34,642 nt of DNA from Mageeibacillus sp. UBA1243. Lineage in GTDB: Bacteria; Bacillota; Clostridia; UBA1212. Shown here piece by piece: positions 15,486-23,000 of the stretch. The stretch spans positions 44,823 to 79,464 of the forward strand of contig DBWH01000034.1 in the NCBI GenBank assembly GCA_002308595.1, in the 5' to 3' direction. The first letter of the stretch is position 1; each line of letters starts with the position of its first letter. The notes beneath the pieces were generated by a model that saw only the letters and a list, made by a program, of their open reading frames with translations, was not told the origin of the DNA and searched no databases. A program made the position numbers and the translations under genes.

Positions 15486-18326
15486 TTATTTTATGAGTTC
15501 TTCCTCAATTGAAGTCCCGACTTTTTCGAGCATCGCCTTAAAATACGAGTCAAGCTTTGACTGCGTGAGCGTGCCCTTGGCCCTTTCCGAGCCCGCCGCA
15601 TTGGCTATTTCGTTCATGACCGACTTGTACGAGCTGTTGTCCGCACTGCCGCCAAGGTCAATGAACCTCTTTGCAAGCATCTCAGCCTCTTCGTAGTTAA
15701 CGTGAGGCTTTCCGTACACCTCGATCTCGCCAAGCTGCAGCATGTATCCGTCCGAAGAAGTGTTTCTAAGCTTTGTAGCGATAAACATCAGGTAGCGGCC
15801 GCAAGTCTTTCCGTTCTCTGCGATATAATAGCCGTCCGGCGCCTTTGAATCCTTCTCATCGGCAATGACCGTCCAGTTTATCATATCCTTTGATACCTTG
15901 ATTTGGAAATCCTTCGGCCAGCAGCCGTTAGGTTTCACCTTAACGGTGTCGATCTCGAAATAATCGCCAAGGTCGATCACCGCATACTCCGTGGAGTTCT
16001 GGCTTGAATTGGCTTTGACGTTGGATGTCCAGCCCTTGTCGGTACCGTCAACGAGGAATTCCGGCCACCAGCCCCAGCTCTTGTATTCCGCCCCTGCGGG
16101 ATAGGAGGAAACGGTCACAGGCCTGTTCAGGGCAATATTTGAGTTAGCCTTATACCTGACGACGTTTTTTCCTCTGGCCTCGCCCGAAGCCGTGTCGTGG
16201 GGATTGGGCTCGGCCACATTGCCGTTGTCGTTGTAGACCTCAATTTCGGATATCTTAATCTTGTGGTTCTTGCTGTCGCACTCAAGTCTCAGGTATTTTG
16301 CGGTAACCTTCTCAAAAGTGATCTTTTTCAGGGCCTCAAAGCCTTCAACACCGTTGACAGCCGCTTCAATCTCTCTGAAATCTTTTCCGTCATCCGAAAC
16401 ATAAACCTTAAATGTCTCCGGGGCGCTGTCACCGTAGGAAACCAGATTGCCGAAAGGATAGACGTCAACACGGTTCATTTCCACCGGTTTTTCGAAGGCG
16501 AAAGTGATGACCGAAGCCTTTTTGGTGTCCGACTGCCAGCCATTGGCGGTCTTGCCGTAGCGGTCGCCGTCGTTAAGATTGTCTATGTACCAGCCGCCTG
16601 TTCCCGCTGAGCTGTTGCAGGAAACTTCGGCGTGAATAGCAAGATTTTCGCCCTCTGAAGGATTCCATGACTTTCCGGACATGTAGTCAAAGCCTTCCGG
16701 AAGAGCAATAACCGCGGCAGCGCCTGCGCCCAGTGTGAAAGCGTAAGAGCCGTCGGCTTCTTTAGCCTTTACCGCCAATGCCCCCGTCTTCTCATCTATG
16801 ACCGAAATATCGCCCTTGACGGAGCTGTCAAAAACGAGACTGCAGCTTTTTTCCTTCTGGAAGCTGTTGTTAACGAGCATCAGGTAGTTTCTTCCGTTTT
16901 GTTTGTCTCTCAAATAAGAGAGAGTGAAGTCGGCCTTGCTCTTAAACTGCACGAAGAAATCATTCGGCACAAGTTCAATGACGTTCTGGGTGTTTTTACC
17001 CTGGTAGACTTCAAGAGCGTCGCAGCGGACCAGTGTCTTTCCTATGGTGTGAACGTAGTTGTTGAGCTCGCAGATAAAAGGATATTTATCCGACGGCACA
17101 CCCTTGCTGGAGATGATTCCCTTATCAAAAGGCTCGCTTCTGTCGTGGGGCGTAAACCATGTGAAGTAGGAAAGCTGCTTGATTCCGAAGGCCAGAGACA
17201 TATTCATCTCGTAAAGAGTCTCCTCCCGGTTCAGGCTTCGGAATGCCACGGACTGCTCCACAGACTGGATATAGTTTCCGGTCTTTACGTTGTTGCGAAG
17301 ACCGGCGATTCTTGCGGCGTTAAGGTTGAGAAGAAACGCGGTCCTGTTAAGGCTTCCGGCTTCAAGCCCGAAAGGATACAGGTCGTACATCAGGTACTCC
17401 ACCGGGTAGCCTGCATCGGCGCAAAGCTTTGCCCAGTCGTTCATCTGGCTGATATAAGCTTTCACTGAGCTGTAGGCTCCGTAGGGCAGGAAATTCAGGT
17501 GCATATAAGCGGAAGGATCCTGCTCTTTTAAAGCCACGTAGGCCTTCAGAAAAACGTTGGGGTTGATGGGCTCGTCAAGTATGTAGTAGCCGTTGGCGGC
17601 AGGCATGTTGCGGTATTTTTCCACAAGGCGCTTGATCTCAGCAGCGGATTTGTTCTGAAGGGAGCTTCCGAAGCCCTCCGCCGCCACGGTCATGTGCATG
17701 CCGTATTTGTAGCAAAGCTCCAGCATCTTGAGCTGGGTTTCTTCCTCGCTGAGGTTGTCGCCCGCGCTCATGACCCAGTCTATCTGTGCATCGCCAAGGA
17801 GCTTGTACTGCTCGTCGTTTACATATTCCTTCGTGGGCGGCCAGAAGATGGAGATCAGGATATTGTCGTCAAACGAAAACTCTTTTTCCACAACGTAGAC
17901 CCTTGCGGAAGCCTTGATATCGTTTCCTTTAGCTCTTATAACACAGTTTCCGCAGCCCACGGCGGTGATCTCACCTGTGGTCTCGTCAACGACGGCAACC
18001 CCGGGGTCCGTGGTTTCCCACTTCACCGTTGCGGTCACATCCTTAAGTTCAAGGCTGTCCTTCTCGCCAATGTAAAGTTCAAGAGCTTTCTTGTTCATTT
18101 CGCAGGTGTCCCCTTTGTAAGTGTCCTGAAACGGCACTGTCTCGACGGGCGTCGGAAGCGGCTCCGAAGTGTTTCCGCCGGGCTCTGCCGTAGACGCCTG
18201 TCCTGTAGGTTCTGAAGTTTTTTCTCCGCCGTTTTTGCCTGTGCATCCGCTGAAAAGCAGTGCGGCAGCCATAACGGAAAGAACTGCAATGACCGCAATT
18301 CTAACCCCAATACCCTGTTTTGTCAT
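15486..18326 (-). CDS. Large lipoprotein with Ig-like (BIG2), glycoside hydrolase-like barrel and two F5/8 type C domains
   Basis: This 946-residue protein has a lipoprotein signal with lipobox LFSGC (Cys28), a Thr/Glu/Pro linker, and a BIG2-type Ig-like domain (about 76-146; WETTDPGVAVV). A TIM-barrel-like region follows (about 150-545), with ISIFWPPTKEY, GYYILDEPINP and YLMYDLYPFG; the acidic DEP segment is a likely active-site Glu. Two F5/8 type C (CBM32-like) beta-sandwiches come after it, at about 565-705 (FEKVTAKYLRLECDS) and 735-870 (YAVIDLGDYFEIDTVKV, then LQLGEIEVYG). It is probably an exported glycan-binding hydrolase fixed to the outer face of the membrane. Its neighbours, an NahK-like kinase, esterase and isomerase, fit glycan use. 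The catalytic family is not identified with certainty. Confidence 0.82.
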   Translation of the reverse strand: MTKQGIGVRIAVIAVLSVMAAALLFSGCTGKNGGEKTSEPTGQASTAEPGGNTSEPLPTPVETVPFQDTYKGDTCEMNKKALELYIGEKDSLELKDVTATVKWETTDPGVAVVDETTGEITAVGCGNCVIRAKGNDIKASARVYVVEKEFSFDDNILISIFWPPTKEYVNDEQYKLLGDAQIDWVMSAGDNLSEEETQLKMLELCYKYGMHMTVAAEGFGSSLQNKSAAEIKRLVEKYRNMPAANGYYILDEPINPNVFLKAYVALKEQDPSAYMHLNFLPYGAYSSVKAYISQMNDWAKLCADAGYPVEYLMYDLYPFGLEAGSLNRTAFLLNLNAARIAGLRNNVKTGNYIQSVEQSVAFRSLNREETLYEMNMSLAFGIKQLSYFTWFTPHDRSEPFDKGIISSKGVPSDKYPFICELNNYVHTIGKTLVRCDALEVYQGKNTQNVIELVPNDFFVQFKSKADFTLSYLRDKQNGRNYLMLVNNSFQKEKSCSLVFDSSVKGDISVIDEKTGALAVKAKEADGSYAFTLGAGAAAVIALPEGFDYMSGKSWNPSEGENLAIHAEVSCNSSAGTGGWYIDNLNDGDRYGKTANGWQSDTKKASVITFAFEKPVEMNRVDVYPFGNLVSYGDSAPETFKVYVSDDGKDFREIEAAVNGVEGFEALKKITFEKVTAKYLRLECDSKNHKIKISEIEVYNDNGNVAEPNPHDTASGEARGKNVVRYKANSNIALNRPVTVSSYPAGAEYKSWGWWPEFLVDGTDKGWTSNVKANSSQNSTEYAVIDLGDYFEIDTVKVKPNGCWPKDFQIKVSKDMINWTVIADEKDSKAPDGYYIAENGKTCGRYLMFIATKLRNTSSDGYMLQLGEIEVYGKPHVNYEEAEMLAKRFIDLGGSADNSSYKSVMNEIANAAGSERAKGTLTQSKLDSYFKAMLEKVGTSIEEELIK

Positions 18327-18363
18327 TATTATCCCTCTTTCCTGATTTTTTCCGGCCTTCCTG

Positions 18364-19467
18364 TCAGCTCACCGTTTCCTCTATTATTTTCTGGAGCTCG
18401 TCGTACTTTCTCATGATGTCCTTGGCGAGAGCCAGCTGGCACCTTGTCCTCACAAGGTTGTGGCCAGGGTAGTCCACCTTGAAGTAGACATCGCCAAGTA
18501 TATAGTCGTCAAGGAACCTTGCCGCCAGCTCGATGGTGATGGAGAAAGTAGCAAGCACAAGGCTGTCTATTTCATCCTTTGTGAGAATGTTCTTGACCTG
18601 GCCAAGGTAGCCCTTGCAGAAGGCCCTGAATTTTGATGTGTCGAAGGACACTTTTCTCACGTCGGGCTCGTCCTCGTGGCAGGTATTGGCGATAAACCGT
18701 ACCGCATCGCCGAAGTCGTACATAGCCATGCCGGGCATAACGGTGTCAAGGTCGATGACAACCAGAGGGCGCTTTGTGTCCTTGTCGAAAAGCACGTTGT
18801 TGCACTTTGTGTCGTTGTGGGTGACCCTAACCGGGAACTTGCCGGCAAGGAATTTGTCGCTGAGCTTTCTCGCTTTGTTTGCGACCTCGTGGATGTAGCG
18901 CAGCTCTTTTTCGCAGACATCAAGCACCTCGTAGGGCGCGATTGACTCGTGCGAGAAGAGCGTGTCAAGGCGCTTTCCCGTGTTGTGGAAGTTCGGAATG
19001 GTCTCGTGGAGCTTCGAGCCGTCAAAATCCGACAGAAGCATAACGAACTGACCGAAAGCCTCGCCCGTTGAGACAATGACGTTGGGGTCGTCGCTGATGT
19101 CAAACGTCACGGAGTCGATGTAGTTCATAACCCGCCAGAATGAGCTGTCATCGTCGTAGCAATAGTTCTTTCCGTCCTTGGTGTGGCGGAATTTGAGGCT
19201 CACCTTTGCGGCGTTCTTTTTTTCGATGAATGAAGTCACCTGTTCGATATTTTCCATAATCTCCACCGGGTTCTTGAAAACGTAGGTGTTGATGCGCTGG
19301 AAGATGTATGTGTCTATTGCGCCCTCATCGGATGTATAGCTCACTCTGTATGTGGCGTTGATGTTTCCCCTCTTGATCACGGAGAAAGCGTAAATGTCGC
19401 CGGGGATGAGGAACTTTTTTCCTATCGAAGCGAGTTTGTCGTTCATTTCAAATTCTTTTTGTGTCAT
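18364..19467 (-). CDS. Aminoglycoside-phosphotransferase-fold sugar kinase, N-acetylhexosamine 1-kinase (NahK)-like
   Basis: This 367-residue protein has the APH fold with catalytic loop HNDTKCNNVLFD (217-228) and the metal-binding IDLDTVMPG (238-246), followed by YDFGDAVRF. This exact combination is characteristic of the NahK group, which phosphorylates GlcNAc or GalNAc at C1 in the bifidobacterial lacto-N-biose/galacto-N-biose pathway. The first ATG was chosen because AAGGA lies seven bases upstream; an internal Met at residue 8 is possible. It heads the operon that continues with the large lipoprotein, the SGNH hydrolase and the isomerase. No lacto-N-biose phosphorylase is in the window, so the physiological substrate remains open. 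Confidence 0.8.
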   Translation of the reverse strand: MTQKEFEMNDKLASIGKKFLIPGDIYAFSVIKRGNINATYRVSYTSDEGAIDTYIFQRINTYVFKNPVEIMENIEQVTSFIEKKNAAKVSLKFRHTKDGKNYCYDDDSSFWRVMNYIDSVTFDISDDPNVIVSTGEAFGQFVMLLSDFDGSKLHETIPNFHNTGKRLDTLFSHESIAPYEVLDVCEKELRYIHEVANKARKLSDKFLAGKFPVRVTHNDTKCNNVLFDKDTKRPLVVIDLDTVMPGMAMYDFGDAVRFIANTCHEDEPDVRKVSFDTSKFRAFCKGYLGQVKNILTKDEIDSLVLATFSITIELAARFLDDYILGDVYFKVDYPGHNLVRTRCQLALAKDIMRKYDELQKIIEETVS

Positions 19468-19510
19468 TGTCCGTTCCTTTTCAAATTAAGATTTTTCTTA
19501 TGTGTTTATG

Positions 19511-19570
19511 ATTTTCCGGAAATATCCGAAACCGCCAATGTCATCAGAAATGCCGGTATTTTCCGGAAAT
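19511..19570. repeat. Two copies of the near-palindrome ATTTTCCGGAAAT upstream of the NahK-like gene
   Basis: ATTTTCCGGAAAT occurs at 19511-19523 and again, identical, at 19558-19570, with starts 47 bases apart. Each copy contains the perfect 10-base palindrome TTTCCGGAAA. They occupy the 111-base gap between the DUF362 and NahK-like genes. Two identical dyads this close to a start look like binding sites for a dimeric regulator. Alternatively, the copies could pair with each other in RNA. Confidence 0.5.
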
Positions 19571-19578
19571 TTATTACT

Positions 19579-20571
19579 TTACGTTCCGAAGGGCTTCACG
19601 TCTTTCACAGCCTCTCCCGGTGTTATCCCGGCGCCCCCGTTGTCAAGGTCAATGAGTTTGTACCTCATGCTGCCCATCCCGAGGCCTGCCATGTAAGTCA
19701 GCTGCCAGTGGCCGTGCCTTGACTCGATGCGCTCTCTTAAAGCTTTGCTGTCTTCCGGCTTCATCGCGTAGATGAGGTCAACGCAGGCCGTGTCAATCGC
19801 GCATATATCCGTTGACGCGAGTATTCCGACGTCCGGAGTCACAACAGGCTGAGCTTTCACGCCCTCGCAGTCGCACGAAACCGACATGTTCCTCATGACG
19901 TTTATGTAGTTGACGTTCTTTCCGAAGAAATCGATTGTCGCCTTGGTGGATTCGGTAATCTTCTCCATGAGCTCCTCGTGCATGACGCCCCAGGGATTAA
20001 TGAGCTTTTGGTGGATCATTTTCTTGCCGATTCTGCCGTCCGCGCAGCCGATGCCTATGTTTTTGTTTGAGCCGCCGAAGCCGCCCATCATGTGGCCCTT
20101 AAAGTGCGTGAGCGTGAGCATCGAGTCGTAGTTTGAAAGGTGACTTCCGACAGACATCTCCGTAAACCATCTGCCGTTTTCGACAGGGAGCATCTTAGTG
20201 CCCTCCTCGTCAATAATATCCACCGGGCAGAAAGTCCAACCGTTTACGGCAATGGTCTCGCGGTGCTGCTCCGTCGTGTACCTGTCGCCCTTGTAGAAAG
20301 TGTTGGTTTCGATAATCGCGGCATCTGCTTCAAGCCTCTCCTTAAAAATATTTTCGACCCACGGCCTCGGAATGATGTTCGGACCGTTCTTTTCGCCCGT
20401 ATGCAGCTTCACCGCGACCTTTCCTTTGAGGCATGAGCTCACCGCGTCAAACGCTTTTAAGAGTCCGTATTCGGAAAGATCTCTCGTAAAATATACGACC
20501 GACTCATCGCCAATGCGCTCCTCATAGGGCACGTATCTGCTTCCGTCAGGTTTCTTTGTTTTCCCGCTCAT
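19579..20571 (-). CDS. DUF362 domain-containing protein
   Basis: This 330-residue soluble protein shows the DUF362 pattern: KVAVKLHTGEKN near residue 52-63, AAIIETNTFYKGDRYTT, LTHFKGHMMGGFGGSNKNIG, GCADGRIGK, and a late DICAIDTACVDLIYAM block. It lacks the ferredoxin-type Cys clusters found in longer DUF362 proteins, although Cys residues in VSCDCEGV might bind metal. The role of the family is not established. AAAGGAGG precedes the ATG, and the gene starts 15 bases after the CapF stop, so it appears to be the last gene of the polysaccharide transcript. Why it sits there is not clear. Confidence 0.82.
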   Translation of the reverse strand: MSGKTKKPDGSRYVPYEERIGDESVVYFTRDLSEYGLLKAFDAVSSCLKGKVAVKLHTGEKNGPNIIPRPWVENIFKERLEADAAIIETNTFYKGDRYTTEQHRETIAVNGWTFCPVDIIDEEGTKMLPVENGRWFTEMSVGSHLSNYDSMLTLTHFKGHMMGGFGGSNKNIGIGCADGRIGKKMIHQKLINPWGVMHEELMEKITESTKATIDFFGKNVNYINVMRNMSVSCDCEGVKAQPVVTPDVGILASTDICAIDTACVDLIYAMKPEDSKALRERIESRHGHWQLTYMAGLGMGSMRYKLIDLDNGGAGITPGEAVKDVKPFGT

Positions 20572-20586
20572 GTTTTCCTCCTTTTG

Positions 20587-21789
20587 TCAGACAGGCTCGC
20601 GGAACGTATCCGGTTTTTCGCTGTCAAATATCTCGTTTGCGTACATTAAAGTCACAAGTTTTTCGCTTTTTGAGGTGTTTTCGATGCTGTGGGCATAACC
20701 CGGCAGCATAAATACCATGGAAATATCGTCTCCCGAAACTCTCGTCTCAATCACTTTATCGCTTCCGATCTGCCTCTGCCTTATGAGTCCGGTGCCTGAA
20801 ACAACCGTAAAAATCTCCCATTTTAAGTTGTGCCAGTGAAGACCTTTGATCTCGCCCGGATTTGTCACGTTGATGCTCACCTGGCCGCAGCCCGGATTCT
20901 TGATGAGCTCCGAGAAAGAGCCCCTTGCGTCCGTTTTAGCCTCCGGTTTCACTTCTGCACCCTCTTCAGGAAGGTACGAAATATAGGTCGAAATGAGCTT
21001 TTTCATAAAGCTTCCGGAAGGCATGTCGGGCAGTGTCAGCGTCTTCGGAAAGTCCTTAAATGCCGCCAATGCATCATAAATCTCACCAAGCGACGCTTTG
21101 TAAGTTGTAGGAACGTAGCAGTAGCGACCGTTTTCGTCCGGAACAGGCTCAGTTCCCTCAAATCCGCAGCGGTGAGGCTTTTTTGCGAGCGCAAAATCGA
21201 GAAACTCGTTTACAAGGTCGTCGACAAAAAGAAGGTCGAGAACCGTTGCGCGGTCGTTAACGGTGACGGGAATGCCTCTTGCGACGTTGTAGCAGAAAGT
21301 GACGACCGCGCTGTTGTAGTTAGGTCTTGCCCACTTGCCGGCAACGTTCGGAAACCTGTAGACGTAGACGTCATTGGCGGTTTCCTGCGCATACTTGAAG
21401 AAAGCTTCCTCGCATTCTTTTTTGGAGAGGCCGTAGTCGGATACGCCGAAGCGCCCCGTAAGAGTCGCCTGGACGGACGATGAGAGGACCACCGTCGCCC
21501 TGCTCTTTTTAGAAGCGAGAATTTCAAGAAGCTCCGCGGAAAAATCCACATTGCCCTTTTTGAACTCAGACGGATCTTTGGGTCTGTTTACGCCTGCAAG
21601 GTGAAACACAAAATCGGCCTTCGCGCAAAAAGCCTCAAGCGCGCTTCTTTCGCAGTCAACGTCATATTCATAAATGTCTTCAACAGCGACCGAGGGCCTC
21701 GTTTTGTCCTTGCCTTCCCTGATATTCTTCAGGTTTTCGCAAAGATTTCTGCCTATGAACCCTTTGGCGCCCGTGACAAGTATGTTCAT
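20587..21789 (-). CDS. capF: CapF-like bifunctional SDR reductase / cupin epimerase (UDP-L-FucNAc pathway)
   Basis: This 400-residue protein has an N-terminal SDR domain with the NAD(P) motif TGAKGFIG (6-13) and a YxxxK pair in DYGLSKKE. A C-terminal cupin domain (about 295-390) shows KGLHWHNLKWEIFTVVSGTG with two His, and a later YAHSIEN. This two-domain order is the signature of CapF/FnlB, which with CapE and CapG converts UDP-GlcNAc to UDP-N-acetyl-L-fucosamine for capsule or O-antigen. The ATG overlaps the CapG stop in an ATGA arrangement, implying coupled translation. The cupin is the C3-epimerase part and the SDR the C4-reductase part according to family knowledge. The partner CapE is not in the window. 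Confidence 0.92.
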   Translation of the reverse strand: MNILVTGAKGFIGRNLCENLKNIREGKDKTRPSVAVEDIYEYDVDCERSALEAFCAKADFVFHLAGVNRPKDPSEFKKGNVDFSAELLEILASKKSRATVVLSSSVQATLTGRFGVSDYGLSKKECEEAFFKYAQETANDVYVYRFPNVAGKWARPNYNSAVVTFCYNVARGIPVTVNDRATVLDLLFVDDLVNEFLDFALAKKPHRCGFEGTEPVPDENGRYCYVPTTYKASLGEIYDALAAFKDFPKTLTLPDMPSGSFMKKLISTYISYLPEEGAEVKPEAKTDARGSFSELIKNPGCGQVSINVTNPGEIKGLHWHNLKWEIFTVVSGTGLIRQRQIGSDKVIETRVSGDDISMVFMLPGYAHSIENTSKSEKLVTLMYANEIFDSEKPDTFREPV

Positions 21790-22958
21790 AAATCTTTTCT
21801 CCAGACCATTTTGTTCACGACCGACGTGTACGACTGAATGATTTTAATGACTTTCGAAGCAACGTTGACGCCGATGTAATCCGCGACCGGTTCGCCCCAG
21901 TCGCCCTCGCCTGTCATCGTGTTCGCAAGCTTCACGGCGTTCAGGATTCCCTCTGTGTCGATGCCCGAGAGCACGAAAGCGCCGTTTTCAAGCGCCTCGG
22001 GGCGCTCGGTAGATGTTCTTATTGAAACTGCCGGGAAAGGCTCGCCGATCATCGAGAAGAAGGCCGTCTCTTCGGGGAGCGTGCCGCTGTCAGAGACTAC
22101 GCAAAATGCATCCTTCTGGAGCCTGTTGTAGTCGGAGAAGCCCATTGGCGGCAGGACTCTTACCCTTTCGTCAAGCTTAAAGCCTGTCCCGTCAAGCTTC
22201 TTTTTAGATCTCGGATGGCACGAATAGATTACCGGTAGATCGTAGAATGAAGCCATTTCGTTGATCGCGGTAAAGAGCGATTTGAAGTTTTTGTCGTTGT
22301 CGATGTTCTCCTCGCGGTGCGCGGAAAGAACTATGTAGCGGCCCTTTTCAAGGCCTAATCTCCCTAAAATATCGCTCGAATTGATCTTGTCGAGGTTGTC
22401 GGCAAGCACCTCCGCCATAGGCGAACCGGTCACAAAGATACGCTCCTTGGGCAGCCCGCACTCGTGGAGGTAGTCCCTCGCGCGCTCGGAATAAGGCAGA
22501 TTGACGTCCGAAATGATGTCGACAATCCTCCTGTTCGTCTCCTCCGGCAGGCACTCGTCCTTGCAGCGGTTTCCTGCCTCCATGTGGAATATCGGAATGT
22601 GAAGACGCTTCGCGCTGATCGCCGAAAGGCACGAATTCGTATCGCCGAGCACCAGCACCGCATCAGGCGTCACGGCCTTCATGAGCTTGTAAGACTTTGC
22701 GATAATGTTTCCGCAGGTCTCGCCAAGGTCATCGCCTACGCAGTCAAGGTAAACGTCAGGCGCGTCAAGCCCGAGGTCCTCAAAGAAGATACCGTTCAGC
22801 GTATAGTCGTAGTTCTGGCCCGTGTGCGCGACAAGCGTGTCAAAGTGCTGCCTTGCCTTCTTGATGACAGCAGACAGCCTGATGATCTCCGGTCTCGTAC
22901 CGATGACTATGAGAAGCTTAAGAGCTCCGTCGCATTTGAATTTAACGTCTTCAAACAT
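21786..22958 (-). CDS. capG: UDP-N-acetylglucosamine 2-epimerase family, CapG/FnlC type
   Basis: This non-hydrolysing 2-epimerase of about 390 residues has IGTRPEIIRLSAV near the start, HTGQNYDYTLN, LGDTNSCLSA, and the CapG/FnlC-type block FHMEAGNRCKDECLPEETNRR. It also has SAHREENID and a late VVSDSGTLPEE. The MEAGNRC variant separates the FucNAc-pathway enzymes from ordinary WecB. It would make UDP-L-FucNAc from the talo-sugar delivered by CapF, whose gene overlaps it by four bases. The frame is open to a GTG at 22967; the ATG at 22958 is preferred because GGGTGA lies five bases before it. Cytoplasmic. Confidence 0.92.
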   Translation of the reverse strand: MFEDVKFKCDGALKLLIVIGTRPEIIRLSAVIKKARQHFDTLVAHTGQNYDYTLNGIFFEDLGLDAPDVYLDCVGDDLGETCGNIIAKSYKLMKAVTPDAVLVLGDTNSCLSAISAKRLHIPIFHMEAGNRCKDECLPEETNRRIVDIISDVNLPYSERARDYLHECGLPKERIFVTGSPMAEVLADNLDKINSSDILGRLGLEKGRYIVLSAHREENIDNDKNFKSLFTAINEMASFYDLPVIYSCHPRSKKKLDGTGFKLDERVRVLPPMGFSDYNRLQKDAFCVVSDSGTLPEETAFFSMIGEPFPAVSIRTSTERPEALENGAFVLSGIDTEGILNAVKLANTMTGEGDWGEPVADYIGVNVASKVIKIIQSYTSVVNKMVWRKDL

Positions 22959-23000
22959 AGCTTTCACCCGTAAATGGGACCGCCAAAGCGCGTCCTTCCG

